A DNA stretch of 64,000 bases from positions 930,001-994,000 of the forward strand of contig CBDDLH010000016.1 in the NCBI GenBank assembly GCA_965230565.1, given 5' to 3'. Each line of letters starts with the position of its first letter. The first letter of the stretch is position 1. This document shows positions 34,218 through 43,753 of this stretch, piece after piece. This DNA comes from BCD1 sp965230565. Lineage in GTDB: Bacteria; Bacteroidota; Bacteroidia; Chitinophagales; Saprospiraceae. The notes beneath the pieces are model-generated. The model saw only the letters and a list, made by a program, of their open reading frames with translations. It was not told where the DNA came from and did no database searches. Both the position numbers and the translations under genes were made by a program.

Positions 34218-35630
34218 ATGAAAAATTCACTCGTTTGGGAAATTCTATCTGACCTCAATCGTAAAGAATTACGAGCCTTCACTCAATTTCTGTCATCTCC
34301 CTATTTTAATTCCAGACAGGACCTCATTGATCTTACCCAATTGTTAACCGAAAGCCTGCTATCTCAAAAGACCCCTGAAAAGACCATTTTGTACCGGAAT
34401 TTATTTCCACATCAGCCCTTTGATGACCAAAAATGGAGACTAACGCTTAGCAGGCTTCAAAAAAAGCTGGAAAAATTCCTGGTGATAAATGAATTGGAAA
34501 ACCGAAAAAACGTAACTGATGAAATTCTGATCACTATTCTCAGAAAGAGAAAAATGGATCGTAACTTCAATAAAAGCCTGAAAAGAATACAAACGAACAT
34601 TGACAAATACCCTTTACGAAATCCGGATTTTTATTTCCATAGGTTCGAACTGGAATACCAGCAATATCATTATCTCTCAGAAACCGGAAGGTATAAAACT
34701 TTGAACCTGGAAGAAGTAGAATCCAATCTGGATATTGCCTATATCAGCACCAAACTTCGACAACATTGTTTCACCCTTTCCCACCAAACCGTTTTCAACA
34801 TACCTTACGAATCCGTTCTGATGGATCAAATAATTGAATTAGCCAATGATGAACCATACAAAAGCATTCCTCCAATCAGTTTGTACAGCCGGTTTATTAC
34901 CCTTTTCAAAACAGGGGACATCAAAGCCTTCCAAAGATTTAAGGAGATTTTATTTAAACAAAAAGACCACTACACCCAGGAAGAATTCAGGGATATCTTT
35001 TTGCTCTCCCTCAATTTTTGTATTCGAAAGATCAATGAAAATATAGAACCTTTCTTCAAAGAGACCCTGGAGATTTATAAAAAGGGGTTGGAACTGGAAC
35101 TACTGCTGGAAAACGGAAAACTTTCCCGGTTCACTTATAACAACATTGTAGCTATCGCCCTGAAGATTGATGACCGGGTATGGGTGGAGGATTTTATCCA
35201 TAGTTACAGGGACTTTCTGGACACCCCTCATCAACATGCAGCCTTTAGTCTCAACATGGCCCGTCTTGCTTTTTTGAAAGCCAACTTCATGGATGCCCTG
35301 CTCTACCTTCAAAAAGCTGATCACGAAGACCTGATAAGTCATATGACGGCAAAGATCCTTCAACTTAAGATCTATTATGAATTAAAAGAGACTGACAGCC
35401 TTGATTCTCTTTTGCTGGCCTTACGTGTTTTTATCAGAAGAAAGAAAAGAGTTGGGTATCACTACCAAATCTGGAAAAACATTCTGACCTATATCCAGAA
35501 GATAAACAAGGTGAACCCTTTTGATAAAACAGCGATTGGCAAACTGGAACAAAAAATCATGGAGGAACCCATTTTACCAGAGAGGGATTGGCTGTTGGAA
35601 AAACTAGGTGACTTAAAAATCAGGGCCTAA
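34218..35630 (+). CDS. Unrecognised all-helical protein
   Basis: 470 residues, no signal peptide, no membrane helix. The sequence is strongly helical, with repeated Lys/Glu/Leu amphipathic stretches and TPR-like spacing in the second half (AAFSLNMARLAFLKANFMDALLYLQKA). I know of no named family. It lies alone between the divergent LRR gene and the convergent etf operon, and ends in a shared bidirectional terminator. A scaffold or regulatory role would fit the composition, but this is a guess. Start ATG at 34218 (MKNSLVWEIL) is the first in frame. Confidence 0.8.
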   Translation: MKNSLVWEILSDLNRKELRAFTQFLSSPYFNSRQDLIDLTQLLTESLLSQKTPEKTILYRNLFPHQPFDDQKWRLTLSRLQKKLEKFLVINELENRKNVTDEILITILRKRKMDRNFNKSLKRIQTNIDKYPLRNPDFYFHRFELEYQQYHYLSETGRYKTLNLEEVESNLDIAYISTKLRQHCFTLSHQTVFNIPYESVLMDQIIELANDEPYKSIPPISLYSRFITLFKTGDIKAFQRFKEILFKQKDHYTQEEFRDIFLLSLNFCIRKINENIEPFFKETLEIYKKGLELELLLENGKLSRFTYNNIVAIALKIDDRVWVEDFIHSYRDFLDTPHQHAAFSLNMARLAFLKANFMDALLYLQKADHEDLISHMTAKILQLKIYYELKETDSLDSLLLALRVFIRRKKRVGYHYQIWKNILTYIQKINKVNPFDKTAIGKLEQKIMEEPILPERDWLLEKLGDLKIRA

Positions 35631-35661
35631 CCTAAAAGTAAGACCCTGATTTATGCTAATT

Positions 35662-35700
35662 AAAAAACCCGGATCATTAACATGAATGACCCGGGTCTTT
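35662..35700. terminator. Bidirectional terminator between the helical-protein gene and etfA
   Basis: Stem 35667-35679 with 35684-35696 (ACCCGG.TCATT/AATGA.CCGGGT, one mismatch) with T-rich tails on both strands. Confidence 0.75.
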
Positions 35701-35719
35701 ATTTATTTGAAAAGGATTT

Positions 35720-36676
35720 TTATCCTTTAAAATGCTTAAATGCTTCGGTCAATCTAGGAACAACCTCAAACAGATCTCCAACTACTCCATAATCAGCCGC
35801 TTTGAAAAACGGCGCTTCAGGATCTTTGTTGATCACTACGATTGTCTTGGAATTATTCACTCCGGCCAGGTGCTGGATCGCGCCTGAAATACCGATAGCA
35901 ACATAGAGGTTTGGACGAATGGCCAATCCTGTTTGTCCAACGTGCTCGTGGTGAGGACGCCAGTCAGAATCAGAAACCGGCCGGGAACAAGCGGTTGTGG
36001 CACCAATGACCTCAGCAAGTTCTTCCAGGATTCCCCAGTTTTCAGGTCCTTTAAATCCTCTTCCTCCAGAAACTACCAGGGAAGCTTCCGGCAGGGGAAC
36101 CTGGCCGCCTTCCATTCTTGTAATTTCTTTCAGGGTTACTTTTCCTGCGGGAACTTCCACATCAAGTGCTTCCACACTCACCGCACTTCCTGACTCTTCT
36201 ACAGGAATTGAGTTACCGGTAACGGAGATAAGTTTTACATCTGTCTTAATTTCAAAATCACAGAATGCTTTTGCAGAATAAACAGATTTTCTGACTTTGA
36301 AACCACCATTCACATCCGGCAGAGCAACAGCTCCGGCAACTGAACCTGCATTTAAACGGGCAGCTAATCTTCCCAGAAGTGCTTTTCCGGTAGAATTGTG
36401 ACTGATGACGATTACTTTGGCTCCAAGTTTTTCAACTGCTCCGGCGATCACTGCTGTATCCACCTGGCTGTCAACACGCTCTGAAGAAGCGCCAGCAACA
36501 TTATAAACTTTTGAAGCTCCATATTTTCCAAGCTCATCTGCATTGGTAACTTCCCCAAGGGTCAAAGCAACACAATCGGTTCCCAATGCCTGAGCCGTTT
36601 TATATCCGTAGGTAACAGCTTCGAAGGCTGCTTTTTTGAATTCTCCTTTCTGGCTTTCAGCAAATACTAATACCAT
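35720..36676 (-). CDS. etfA: Electron transfer flavoprotein alpha subunit
   Basis: 318 residues. With EtfB it forms the FAD-carrying heterodimer that takes electrons from acyl-CoA and other dehydrogenases to ETF:quinone oxidoreductase. The C-terminal FAD domain is clear: SGGRGFKGPENW, ACSRPVSDSDWRPHHEHVGQ, and AIGISGAIQHLAGVNNSKTI. The N-terminal half has the ETF fold (LAARLNAGSVAGAVALP). It is the second gene of an etfB-etfA operon with a 55-base spacer, and ends at the shared terminator. A link with acyl-CoA breakdown (carboxylase at 7560-9197) is plausible but not shown by position. Confidence 0.96.
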   Translation of the reverse strand: MVLVFAESQKGEFKKAAFEAVTYGYKTAQALGTDCVALTLGEVTNADELGKYGASKVYNVAGASSERVDSQVDTAVIAGAVEKLGAKVIVISHNSTGKALLGRLAARLNAGSVAGAVALPDVNGGFKVRKSVYSAKAFCDFEIKTDVKLISVTGNSIPVEESGSAVSVEALDVEVPAGKVTLKEITRMEGGQVPLPEASLVVSGGRGFKGPENWGILEELAEVIGATTACSRPVSDSDWRPHHEHVGQTGLAIRPNLYVAIGISGAIQHLAGVNNSKTIVVINKDPEAPFFKAADYGVVGDLFEVVPRLTEAFKHFKG

Positions 36677-36731
36677 TATTTAGATTTTTGATTTTTGACA
36701 ATTTGATTCATTCAATTAAAGCAAGGCTACA

Positions 36732-37472
36732 TTAAATCACCTTGGCTTCTTCGTGAAGCAAGCGAACGAGCTCGTCCATATTTTCAGGATCTATCAGTTT
36801 AACAGCTGATTTCTCCGGTGGAAGTTCGTAGTGAACCGCCTGAACAGGATCGTCAAAATCTACAGCTTCAACCACCTTCAGCGGCTTGCGTTTTGCCATC
36901 ATAATTCCTCTCATATTCGGAATACGCTGCTCAGCCATACCTTTAGCGGCACTCAAAACAAACGGAGTTTCTACTTCAACAATTTCAGCTCCACCTTCAA
37001 TATCACGTTCGATAGTTGCCTTATTATTATCAAATTCCATTTTCACTCCGTAAGAAACGAAAGGAAGTCCCAAGAACTCAGCAACCATTGGCCCAACCTC
37101 AGAAGCATTGTAATCAATAGACTCCTTACCTAAGAAAATGAGGTCATAATTTTCACTGGCTGCAAAATTGGCAATCTGCTTGGCTACATAGAGGCTTGAT
37201 TGAGGTTCTGCGTCGATACGAACAGCATCGTCAGCACCGATTGCCAACCCTTTACGAATAACAGTATCGTTGGCAGCAGGTCCTACATTTAAAACCGTAA
37301 CGGTACCACCTAAAGCCTCTTTAAGTTCGAGAGCTCTTACAAGAGAGTACCACTCATCGTAAGGGTTCATAATATATTGAACGCCGCTGGAATCAAATTC
37401 TGTACCATCAGCATTGAAAGCAATTCGGGCTGTGGTGTCCGGCGTTTTACTAATACAAACTAATAATTTCAT
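36732..37472 (-). CDS. etfB: Electron transfer flavoprotein beta subunit
   Basis: 246 residues, first gene of the etfBA operon. The beta subunit binds AMP and docks partner dehydrogenases. Family motifs include MNPYDEWYSLVRALELKE, GADDAVRID and FLGKESIDYNASEVGPMVAEFLGLPFVSY, plus the recognition-loop region GMAEQRIPNMRGIMMAKRKPL. A TATCTTTG promoter element lies 40 bases upstream. Confidence 0.96.
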   Translation of the reverse strand: MKLLVCISKTPDTTARIAFNADGTEFDSSGVQYIMNPYDEWYSLVRALELKEALGGTVTVLNVGPAANDTVIRKGLAIGADDAVRIDAEPQSSLYVAKQIANFAASENYDLIFLGKESIDYNASEVGPMVAEFLGLPFVSYGVKMEFDNNKATIERDIEGGAEIVEVETPFVLSAAKGMAEQRIPNMRGIMMAKRKPLKVVEAVDFDDPVQAVHYELPPEKSAVKLIDPENMDELVRLLHEEAKVI

Positions 37473-37511
37473 TTGCTAATTTTTTTAAGTAATTGGTCAG
37501 AACTATGCGTG

Positions 37512-37519
37512 CAAAGATA
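37512..37519 (-). promoter_or_regulatory. -7 element TATCTTTG of etfBA
   Basis: An exact TAnnTTTG on the minus strand, 39 bases before the etfB start. Confidence 0.5.
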
Positions 37520-37762
37520 AGTAAATCCAAGACAAAAAGAAATCAACATAGCGAAAATTCGCTATTCACAAACAACCACCGTATTGTATTCTAAAGCGGC
37601 ATGATTTATTGATATTTTTTACACAAAATAATATTTTTTCAAGAACCGAAATCCGTTTGGATTGTTCCCTTTTTAAGACCCTGGAAGCCAGTCCCTTTCA
37701 GGAAAAAAGATCCCAATAGAACTGAAAAAAATATTTTAACCAATATTTCTAAAATTCAGGAT

Positions 37763-37770
37763 TATATTTG
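37763..37770 (+). promoter_or_regulatory. -7 element TATATTTG of the TPR gene
   Basis: An exact TAnnTTTG, 44 bases before the start at 37815. Confidence 0.5.
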
Positions 37771-37814
37771 GGCAATAGATAGACTTTTGCCTTGTAAAGT
37801 TTAACCCAACTATT

Positions 37815-38138
37815 ATGTCTCGTCTTCAACAATTATTATCACTACTGGACCAAAGTCCTAAAGATTCATTCGTTAGATTTGCTATTGCCAAGGAATACGA
37901 AAGTGAAGGAAACCCTGGCAAGGCCCTGGAATTTTATACCGAATTACTCGATGACGATCCTGATTATGTTGGAGCCTATTTCCACCTTGCCCGACTGCAA
38001 GCGGAACAAAAGGATAATGAAGCTGCGTTCAAAACTTACGACAAAGGAATCGAAGTTGCTAAAAGACTTTCAGATCATCATGCTTTGAGCGAATTGATGT
38101 CTGCCAGGTCCAATCTTGAAATGGAAGATCTTATCTGA
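37815..38138 (+). CDS. Small tetratricopeptide-repeat protein
   Basis: 107 residues, cytoplasmic, no signal. Two TPR-like helix pairs: FVRFAIAKEYESEGNPGKALEFYTELL followed by YVGAYFHLARLQAEQKDNEAAFKTYDKGI with the usual G/A and A-x-x-Y spacing. TPRs bind partner proteins; the partner is unknown. Same orientation as the nuclease-like gene 146 bases downstream. Confidence 0.8.
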   Translation: MSRLQQLLSLLDQSPKDSFVRFAIAKEYESEGNPGKALEFYTELLDDDPDYVGAYFHLARLQAEQKDNEAAFKTYDKGIEVAKRLSDHHALSELMSARSNLEMEDLI

Positions 38139-38284
38139 TTTTACCTATCTTTTACAGGAATTGGCCCTATAGGCAAATTCTCCATTTTGCCGATAGCAAG
38201 TTTACCTTTCATTTAAAGAAAAAAGTTTCTTTTTAATAAGAACCTTTGTATCTTAAAGTCGAAAGGTCATTAACCTAAATTCAG

Positions 38285-38863
38285 ATGGATAAAATCTTAC
38301 TCAACATTGCTGCCATTGCCACCAGCGAAATCCAAACAAACAGTTTTGTCATCATTCTCAAGGAAGAGGAAGGTAACCGGCAACTCCCAATTGTTATCGG
38401 TGCCTTCGAAGCACAAGCTATTGCCATCGCTATTGAAAACATCCCCCACAACCGTCCCTTAACACATGATCTGTTTAGAGATTTTATGGTTAAAATGAAG
38501 GCCCGACTTACCGAAATAGTTATTTCTGATATCCTGGATGGAGTATTTCACGCAACCGTTTATGTGGAAACCGGTGATGGAAAATCATTTACCATTGATT
38601 CCCGCACCTCTGATGCCATTGCCATGGCGGTAAGATTTAAATGCCCTATCTATGCAGTTCCAAAAGTCATGGATGAAGCAGGAATCGTTTTTGATTCCAT
38701 CGCAGATACTGCACCAAAAGAAAAGAAATCAAAGCCCAAACAGCTTTCAAATCTTTCCAAAAACAAACTGAAAGAAATGCTGGAAAAAGCCCTTGAAAAC
38801 GAAGAATACGAAAAAGCCGCAGAAATCCGTGACGAACTCCAAAAAAGAGACAAAAAGGATTAA
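38285..38863 (+). CDS. Bifunctional nuclease-family (DUF151) protein with C-terminal UVR motif
   Basis: 192 residues. Residues 1-140 match the BFN/DUF151 fold (LPIVIGAFEAQAIAIAIE, RPLTHDLFRDFM, DSRTSDAIAMAVRFKCPIY). After a Lys-rich linker, residues ~152-188 form a UVR (UvrB/UvrC) helix-pair motif (LEKALENEEYEKAAEIRDEL). BFN homologues have been reported as RNase/DNase in plants; the bacterial role is not settled. The UVR motif suggests docking to another UVR protein, such as UvrB or a Clp/McsA-type partner. This combination is common in Bacteroidota. Confidence 0.88.
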   Translation: MDKILLNIAAIATSEIQTNSFVIILKEEEGNRQLPIVIGAFEAQAIAIAIENIPHNRPLTHDLFRDFMVKMKARLTEIVISDILDGVFHATVYVETGDGKSFTIDSRTSDAIAMAVRFKCPIYAVPKVMDEAGIVFDSIADTAPKEKKSKPKQLSNLSKNKLKEMLEKALENEEYEKAAEIRDELQKRDKKD

Positions 38864-39102
38864 AAAATAATATTTTTAAAGAGCATGTTTAAGAACTCAT
38901 TCAAAATATTTCCCCATTACAATGTTGAATACTAGAATAAGGAAAAATGGATGTTGTGGAAAATGGGTATAGGAATAGGAATACATCAAATCCAACCATC
39001 CACCCTCCAAGCTTTTTGGCAAATTCGGTATTTAAGATATGGCTGATTATTAGATGATAAAAATTTAAGCAAGCTCAAAAACCAGATTATAAATCAAAAC
39101 AA

Positions 39103-40489
39103 ATGTTTAAGACAGAAACGTACAAAACGCGCAGAGAAAAACTAGCTAAAGACCTGGGAAGTGGATTGGTGCTCCTGATGGGCAATGAAGAAAGCTCCAT
39201 GAATTTTAAAGACAACGTCTATCCTTTCAGGCAAGACAGTTCATTTTTATACTTCTTTGGTATCGACAGACCTGACCTGGGGGCCATTATTGATATAGAC
39301 GAACAAAAGACCATCGTTTTCGGCAATGACCTGAGTGTCGAATACGTTGTCTGGATGGGCCCACAACCTGCCATTGCGGACCAGGCTAAAGCGGCAGGAG
39401 TGGAACATACGGCTCCTTATGCTGAACTTTCGGCATATTTATCAGCTGCTGTAAAAAAGAAAAGGAATGTACATTACCTGCCTCCTTATCGCCCGGAAAA
39501 TGTGATTAAGTTGCATAATTGGCTCAGCATAGCCCTTGACAAAGTAAATGATAAAGCCTCTGAAGCACTGGTTAAAGCTGTTGTTGCCCAGCGTTCCGTT
39601 AAAAATGAGGAGGAAATCCGTGAAATGGAAATTGCGGTAAATGTCAGTGGAGCTATGCACGTAGCTGCCATGAAAGCCGGTCGTGCAGGCATCAAAGAAG
39701 CACAACTCACCGGTATTGTTGAAGGTATTGCTTCCGGTTGTGAAATGCGTACGGCCTATCCAGTGATTCTCAGTGTAAATGGTCAGACCCTGCACAATCA
39801 TTATCATGGAAATACGCTTCAGTCAGGCCAATTGGTACTCGGTGATTTCGGAGCAGAATCCCTGATGCATTATGCCGGGGACCTGACCAGGACCTTCCCT
39901 GTAGACAAGAAATTCACCTCTATCCAAAAGGATATTTACAACCTTGTATTAGATGCAGAAGTTAAATGTATTGAATCGCTCAAACCAGGCGTAAAATACA
40001 TGGATACACACCTGGAAGCCTCCAAAATCATGGCAAGCGGGCTAAAAGACCTAGGCCTTATGAAGGGTGATATAGACGAAGCAGTTGCCAGTGGTGCCCA
40101 CGCATTGTTCTTCCCTCACGGTCTTGGCCACATGATCGGCCTCGATGTGCACGACATGGAAGATTTGGGTGAGAACCTGGTTGGTTATGCGGAAGGACAG
40201 GAAAGAAGCACCTTGTTTGGTCTCAAATCACTTCGATCTGGCGAGAACGCTTGAACCAGGATTTGTATTGACTGTCGAACCGGGCATTTATTTCATTCCG
40301 GAACTGATCGACATGTGGCAGGCTGAGAAAAAACATGAGGCATTTATCAATTACGATAAACTCAAAGACTTTAGAACCTTTGGAGGGATCCGAATTGAGG
40401 ACAATGTCTTGATCACAGAGGACGGACACAAGGTTTTAGGAGATCCGGTTCCGAAGACTGTTGAGGAAGTAGAGGCATTGAGGGGATAG
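39103..40489 (+). pseudogene. M24 family Xaa-Pro aminopeptidase, split by a one-base frameshift
   Basis: The first frame (39103 to 40254) gives the aminopeptidase P N-terminal domain (~1-160) and most of the pita-bread domain: metal ligands D248 (VLGDFGAE), D260 (YAGDLTRTF), H343 (HGLGHM). It continues to FGLKSLR and then goes off frame at once. The missing C-terminus is in the next frame: LARTLEPGFVLTVEPGIYF and FGGIRIEDNVLI, with the last two glutamate ligands, stopping at 40489. Removing one T at about 40237 (CGATCTG to CGACTG) gives SLRLARTLEPG and a complete ~461-residue enzyme. All five metal ligands are then present, so either the indel is a sequence error or the gene died very recently. 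Confidence 0.88.
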
Positions 40490-40521
40490 GAAATTCAACG
40501 GGTTTAAAGAGTTCAAATTGT

Positions 40522-40560
40522 TCGAGGCGTCACTTTGGTTTTGGCAAGGTAACGCCTCGA
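40522..40560 (+). terminator. Terminator after the M24 gene
   Basis: A 9-bp stem TCGAGGCGT/ACGCCTCGA (40522-40530 with 40552-40560), loop 21 bases, followed by TTATTTATT. It may also serve the convergent glycosyltransferase gene. Confidence 0.6.
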
Positions 40561-40614
40561 TTATTTATTATGATCAGAGAACCTTTTGCCCTTTTCCCCT
40601 ATTCCCTTGTTACC

Positions 40615-42297
40615 TTATTCCCTTACCCTCTCTCTTTTATAAAAAACAAATCCATTCTTCTCCCCTATTTTTACGATATCATCTCGTTTGGGAATATATT
40701 TCTCCTTGTGAATTTTGGTGATAAAATAAACATCTTTGTCGATGTCACCTTCCAATAACCATTGCTGATCACTGGCTTTCGGATTCTCAGGTGGCTGTTT
40801 ACGCGTATAAAATAATTGTGCGTATGATTTGTAAGCAAAATTATGCACGTAACAATCTTCACCGATTTTGCTCTCAAAAAATTCAATGGCAGCTCTTTGG
40901 GAGTACCCTTCAATTCTTCCAACGAAAAAGATCAGACCAACAAAAACGAATAGGGCTGTCCCGCCAAATAGCGTGATGAATGCCCTCTTCAAATTATTCC
41001 TTTTTGACAAAACCAAAAAGGCAATTACAACCAAAAGCAATAAAATTCCCGGCAAAACTTCCCAACCTGTCCAGTTGACCTGTGCTTCAAGGTTTCCCAA
41101 TGCGAAGGGATCCGTGATCTTTGATCGTAAAACATCCATATGCTTCCCCAACCAAGGGAAAACAAATGTGGCAATAATAAATGGTAACGCTAACAGTACC
41201 ACCCCGATTTTCAGGCCTCTTCCCAGCACAACCTTCCTTTCCAAAATCCGATAAATAGTGAGTGAAGCAAGAAAGGTAAGTGGGTAATAAGCCATGGAGG
41301 AATAATGGACGATTTTGGATTTCACAACCGTGAATAAAATAAGAACCACCCAAAAAAGAATCTTCATCCACAGCTGATAATCTCTAAAAAAGTAGTCTTC
41401 CTTTTCTTTAGGCTTTTTATAAAATGATCGAATGGCAAAAATGGAGGCGGGAAAACACCCCACCAATAAAATCACAAAATGATACCCGGGAAATCCACCA
41501 TGCCCAGCATCCGGTGTACTGAACAATCTGTATTGGTAGCGGATGAATTCTTCTACAAACCACGGTCCGTTCTTAATAGTCTCCGGGCCAAACCAAACAC
41601 CAAGCGTGAGCACCGAAAAGATTGCAAATACCACAAAATGTATTGGAGAAACAAAAAAACGAAGCCGAACAAATAACCAATAAATGCCTAAACTCAACGC
41701 AACGATCAAAAATGCAACAGGTCCTTTTGTTAGCATCGCCAAACCAACGAAAAGTCCGGCCAAAATCATTTGAATCCATACCGAATTCAGGTCAGTTGTT
41801 TGTTCCGGTTTTCTCCGCTTCCAGGAGCCTTTGATAAAATAGTGCAACCCAAGAAATATCAGCAAGTTGAATAGCGGATCAATGATCCCAGATTTGAAGT
41901 AAAGAAAGGGTAAGATGCTCCCAAAATAAACGCCTGCCCAGATAAAACCGAACTGTCCATCCTTCAAGTTCTTTCCGATATTGTATAAAATAAATAGCGT
42001 GGCAATTCCAATCAGGGCATTAGGTAGCCGGGCAGAAAATTCATTTACCCCAAAAACGGACATGGTCAGGGCCTGGAACCAGAAAAATAAGGGCGGCTTT
42101 TCCCAGAAAGGCAGGAAGTTTAATTTAATCCGGAAATATTCTCCGGTAATCAGCATCTCCCTGCTTATTTCCGCAAAATTGATCTCATCCCAATCAAAGA
42201 GATGTACTCCTCCCAGCAGAGGGATAAAAAACACTGCCCCCAGTAATCCCAAAATAAAGTAATTCCTCCTGTGACCCGGAAAAAAATTGCCCGTCAT
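40615..42297 (-). CDS. ArnT/PMT-like membrane glycosyltransferase
   Basis: 560 residues with about 12 membrane helices. GT-C fold of the dolichyl-phosphate-mannose/ArnT superfamily: the acidic catalytic motif FDWDEINFAEISREM lies in the first periplasmic loop (about residues 34-48), with WEKPPLFFW and ARLPNALIG after it. It should transfer a sugar from a polyprenyl-phosphate donor to lipid A or a protein. The C-terminal ~100 residues are periplasmic and soluble. It has a TATCTTTG element upstream and no partner genes adjacent, so the substrate is unknown. Confidence 0.9.
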   Translation of the reverse strand: MTGNFFPGHRRNYFILGLLGAVFFIPLLGGVHLFDWDEINFAEISREMLITGEYFRIKLNFLPFWEKPPLFFWFQALTMSVFGVNEFSARLPNALIGIATLFILYNIGKNLKDGQFGFIWAGVYFGSILPFLYFKSGIIDPLFNLLIFLGLHYFIKGSWKRRKPEQTTDLNSVWIQMILAGLFVGLAMLTKGPVAFLIVALSLGIYWLFVRLRFFVSPIHFVVFAIFSVLTLGVWFGPETIKNGPWFVEEFIRYQYRLFSTPDAGHGGFPGYHFVILLVGCFPASIFAIRSFYKKPKEKEDYFFRDYQLWMKILFWVVLILFTVVKSKIVHYSSMAYYPLTFLASLTIYRILERKVVLGRGLKIGVVLLALPFIIATFVFPWLGKHMDVLRSKITDPFALGNLEAQVNWTGWEVLPGILLLLVVIAFLVLSKRNNLKRAFITLFGGTALFVFVGLIFFVGRIEGYSQRAAIEFFESKIGEDCYVHNFAYKSYAQLFYTRKQPPENPKASDQQWLLEGDIDKDVYFITKIHKEKYIPKRDDIVKIGEKNGFVFYKRERVRE

Positions 42298-42325
42298 AGT
42301 GATTGTTATTTGGTATTAATCCCCA

Positions 42326-42333
42326 CAAAGATA
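42326..42333 (-). promoter_or_regulatory. -7 element TATCTTTG of the glycosyltransferase gene
   Basis: An exact TAnnTTTG on the minus strand, 28 bases before the start at 42297. Confidence 0.45.
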
Positions 42334-42381
42334 TAAGGATGATAAAAGCCGGGATCTTTTTTTAAAATATTTCTTGGATAA

Positions 42382-42412
42382 TTGGCAAACATTAATCTGA
42401 GTATTATCTTTG
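42382..42412 (+). promoter_or_regulatory. Promoter of the OmpA-family gene (TTG, N20, TATCTTTG)
   Basis: TTG 42382-42384 and TATCTTTG 42405-42412 with a 20-base spacer. Predicts a leader of about 150 nucleotides. Confidence 0.65.
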
Positions 42413-42570
42413 AGTTTTTCTAGAAAGCCCGATATTGAGAGGCTATCCATCCTTACTTATAGCCACTACCTGGCACTTACTTAAACCTCATTGAAGTTTA
42501 AGCACCTTGATTCATTGAAAGATTTTTCTATCAAATACCATAATTAATTAAATCAAAACAGAAACGTATT

Positions 42571-43674
42571 ATGAAGAAATTCGCGATTTTAGTTACAATC
42601 CTTTTCGGTGCCGGGATGGCAGCTACAGCGCAGGATCTCCCCGCGAACCCCGAAGAGAACTCTTGTTATGTTCGTTGTGTAACACCTGATGAATTCAAGA
42701 CCGAAGAAGTCAGGGTAATGGTTAGACCAGAATACAAGCGTCTCACCATTGTTCCTGCTGAATATAAAGAAGTTACGGAAAGAGTACTCATTAAAGAAGC
42801 TTCTGTACGCTACGAATTCACTCCTGCAGAGTACAAAACAGAATATGTGAATTATGACTCAAAAGATGGCTTCAACAAACTGGCTATCACTCCTGCTTCC
42901 TTCAGTGATGATGAGGAAGTAATCGAGATTTACCCTAAAGTTACCCGTTGGGAATCTCAGTTATACGAAGGTTGTGAGTCTGACAACCCTGCAGATTGCC
43001 AGGTATGGTGCTTCCGTGCTTATGATGCTCAAACTACTACTGTAGGTACAAAAACACTTGCTAACGATGCTTCTACCTCTCCTACTCCTGTGGATGGTGA
43101 AACAGCCAGATATGCAAAGCAAGTAGTTGTAAAACCTGCTGAAGTAAAAGAAATCGAAATTCCTGCTGAATACAAGGAGATCACCAAAACTTTACTGGTC
43201 AAAGACGAAACTGTAGTTGAAGAAGTAGTTGAGGCTGAGTATACTACCGTTACGAAAACTGTTTTGGTTAAAAAAGGTGGAACTACTGAATACAGACCGA
43301 TTGACTGTGAATTATTGGAGTACAACGTTCTTCCTATCAACTTTAACCTTGGAAGTGCTGCACTTACAAGTACTGCAAGATCTATCATCGACAAGAACCT
43401 GCTCAAGTTGATGGTTGACAACCCAGGTACTAAAATCGAGATCAGTGCACACACTGATGCAAGAGGTAGCAAGGAGTCCAACAAGGACTTATCTGCAAGA
43501 AGAGCTAAATCTGTTGTTGATTACCTCGTAACCAAGGGTATCTCTCCGGATCGTTTGGTTTCAAAAGGTTACGGTGAAGAAAGACTTAAGAACAAATGTT
43601 CTGATGGTGTTAGCTGTACTGAAGCTGAACACGCCGTTAACCGTCGTGTAGAGTTCAGAGTATTGAACTACTAA
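42571..43674 (+). CDS. OmpA-family outer-membrane protein with PAEYK repeats
   Basis: 367 residues. Signal peptide 1-21 (ends ATAQ). Residues ~45-105 and ~188-245 hold repeated 'PAEYKxVTxxVLxK' units (VPAEYKEVTERVLIK, TPAEYKTEYV, IPAEYKEITKTLLVK, EAEYTTVTKTVLVK), separated by a Cys-containing segment (CESDNPADCQVWC). The last ~110 residues are an OmpA C-terminal peptidoglycan-binding domain (INFNLGSAALT, SAHTDARGSKESN, LSARRAKSVVDYL, NRRVEF). It lacks an obvious beta barrel, so it is more likely a periplasmic or outer-membrane-attached linker. A consensus promoter and very strong terminator suggest high expression. Confidence 0.9.
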   Translation: MKKFAILVTILFGAGMAATAQDLPANPEENSCYVRCVTPDEFKTEEVRVMVRPEYKRLTIVPAEYKEVTERVLIKEASVRYEFTPAEYKTEYVNYDSKDGFNKLAITPASFSDDEEVIEIYPKVTRWESQLYEGCESDNPADCQVWCFRAYDAQTTTVGTKTLANDASTSPTPVDGETARYAKQVVVKPAEVKEIEIPAEYKEITKTLLVKDETVVEEVVEAEYTTVTKTVLVKKGGTTEYRPIDCELLEYNVLPINFNLGSAALTSTARSIIDKNLLKLMVDNPGTKIEISAHTDARGSKESNKDLSARRAKSVVDYLVTKGISPDRLVSKGYGEERLKNKCSDGVSCTEAEHAVNRRVEFRVLNY

Positions 43675-43692
43675 GCGAGAACCATCCTTAAT

Positions 43693-43736
43693 AAAAAAAA
43701 TGCCGCGTTCAGAAATTGAACGCGGCATTTTTTTTT
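43693..43736. terminator. Strong bidirectional terminator between the OmpA-family gene and rluA-like gene
   Basis: AAAATGCCGCGTTCA and TGAACGCGGCATTTT pair perfectly around a 5-base loop, with A8/T9 tails for both strands. Confidence 0.9.
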
Positions 43737-43753
43737 GCACTTTTTTAACCAGG

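Larger units (their letters stand above)
37473..37814. other. Divergent promoter region between etfB and the TPR gene
   Basis: 342 bases without a gene. Carries TATCTTTG for etfB (minus strand, 37512-37519) and TATATTTG for the TPR gene (37763-37770); the rest is AT-rich with nothing else recognisable. Confidence 0.7.
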
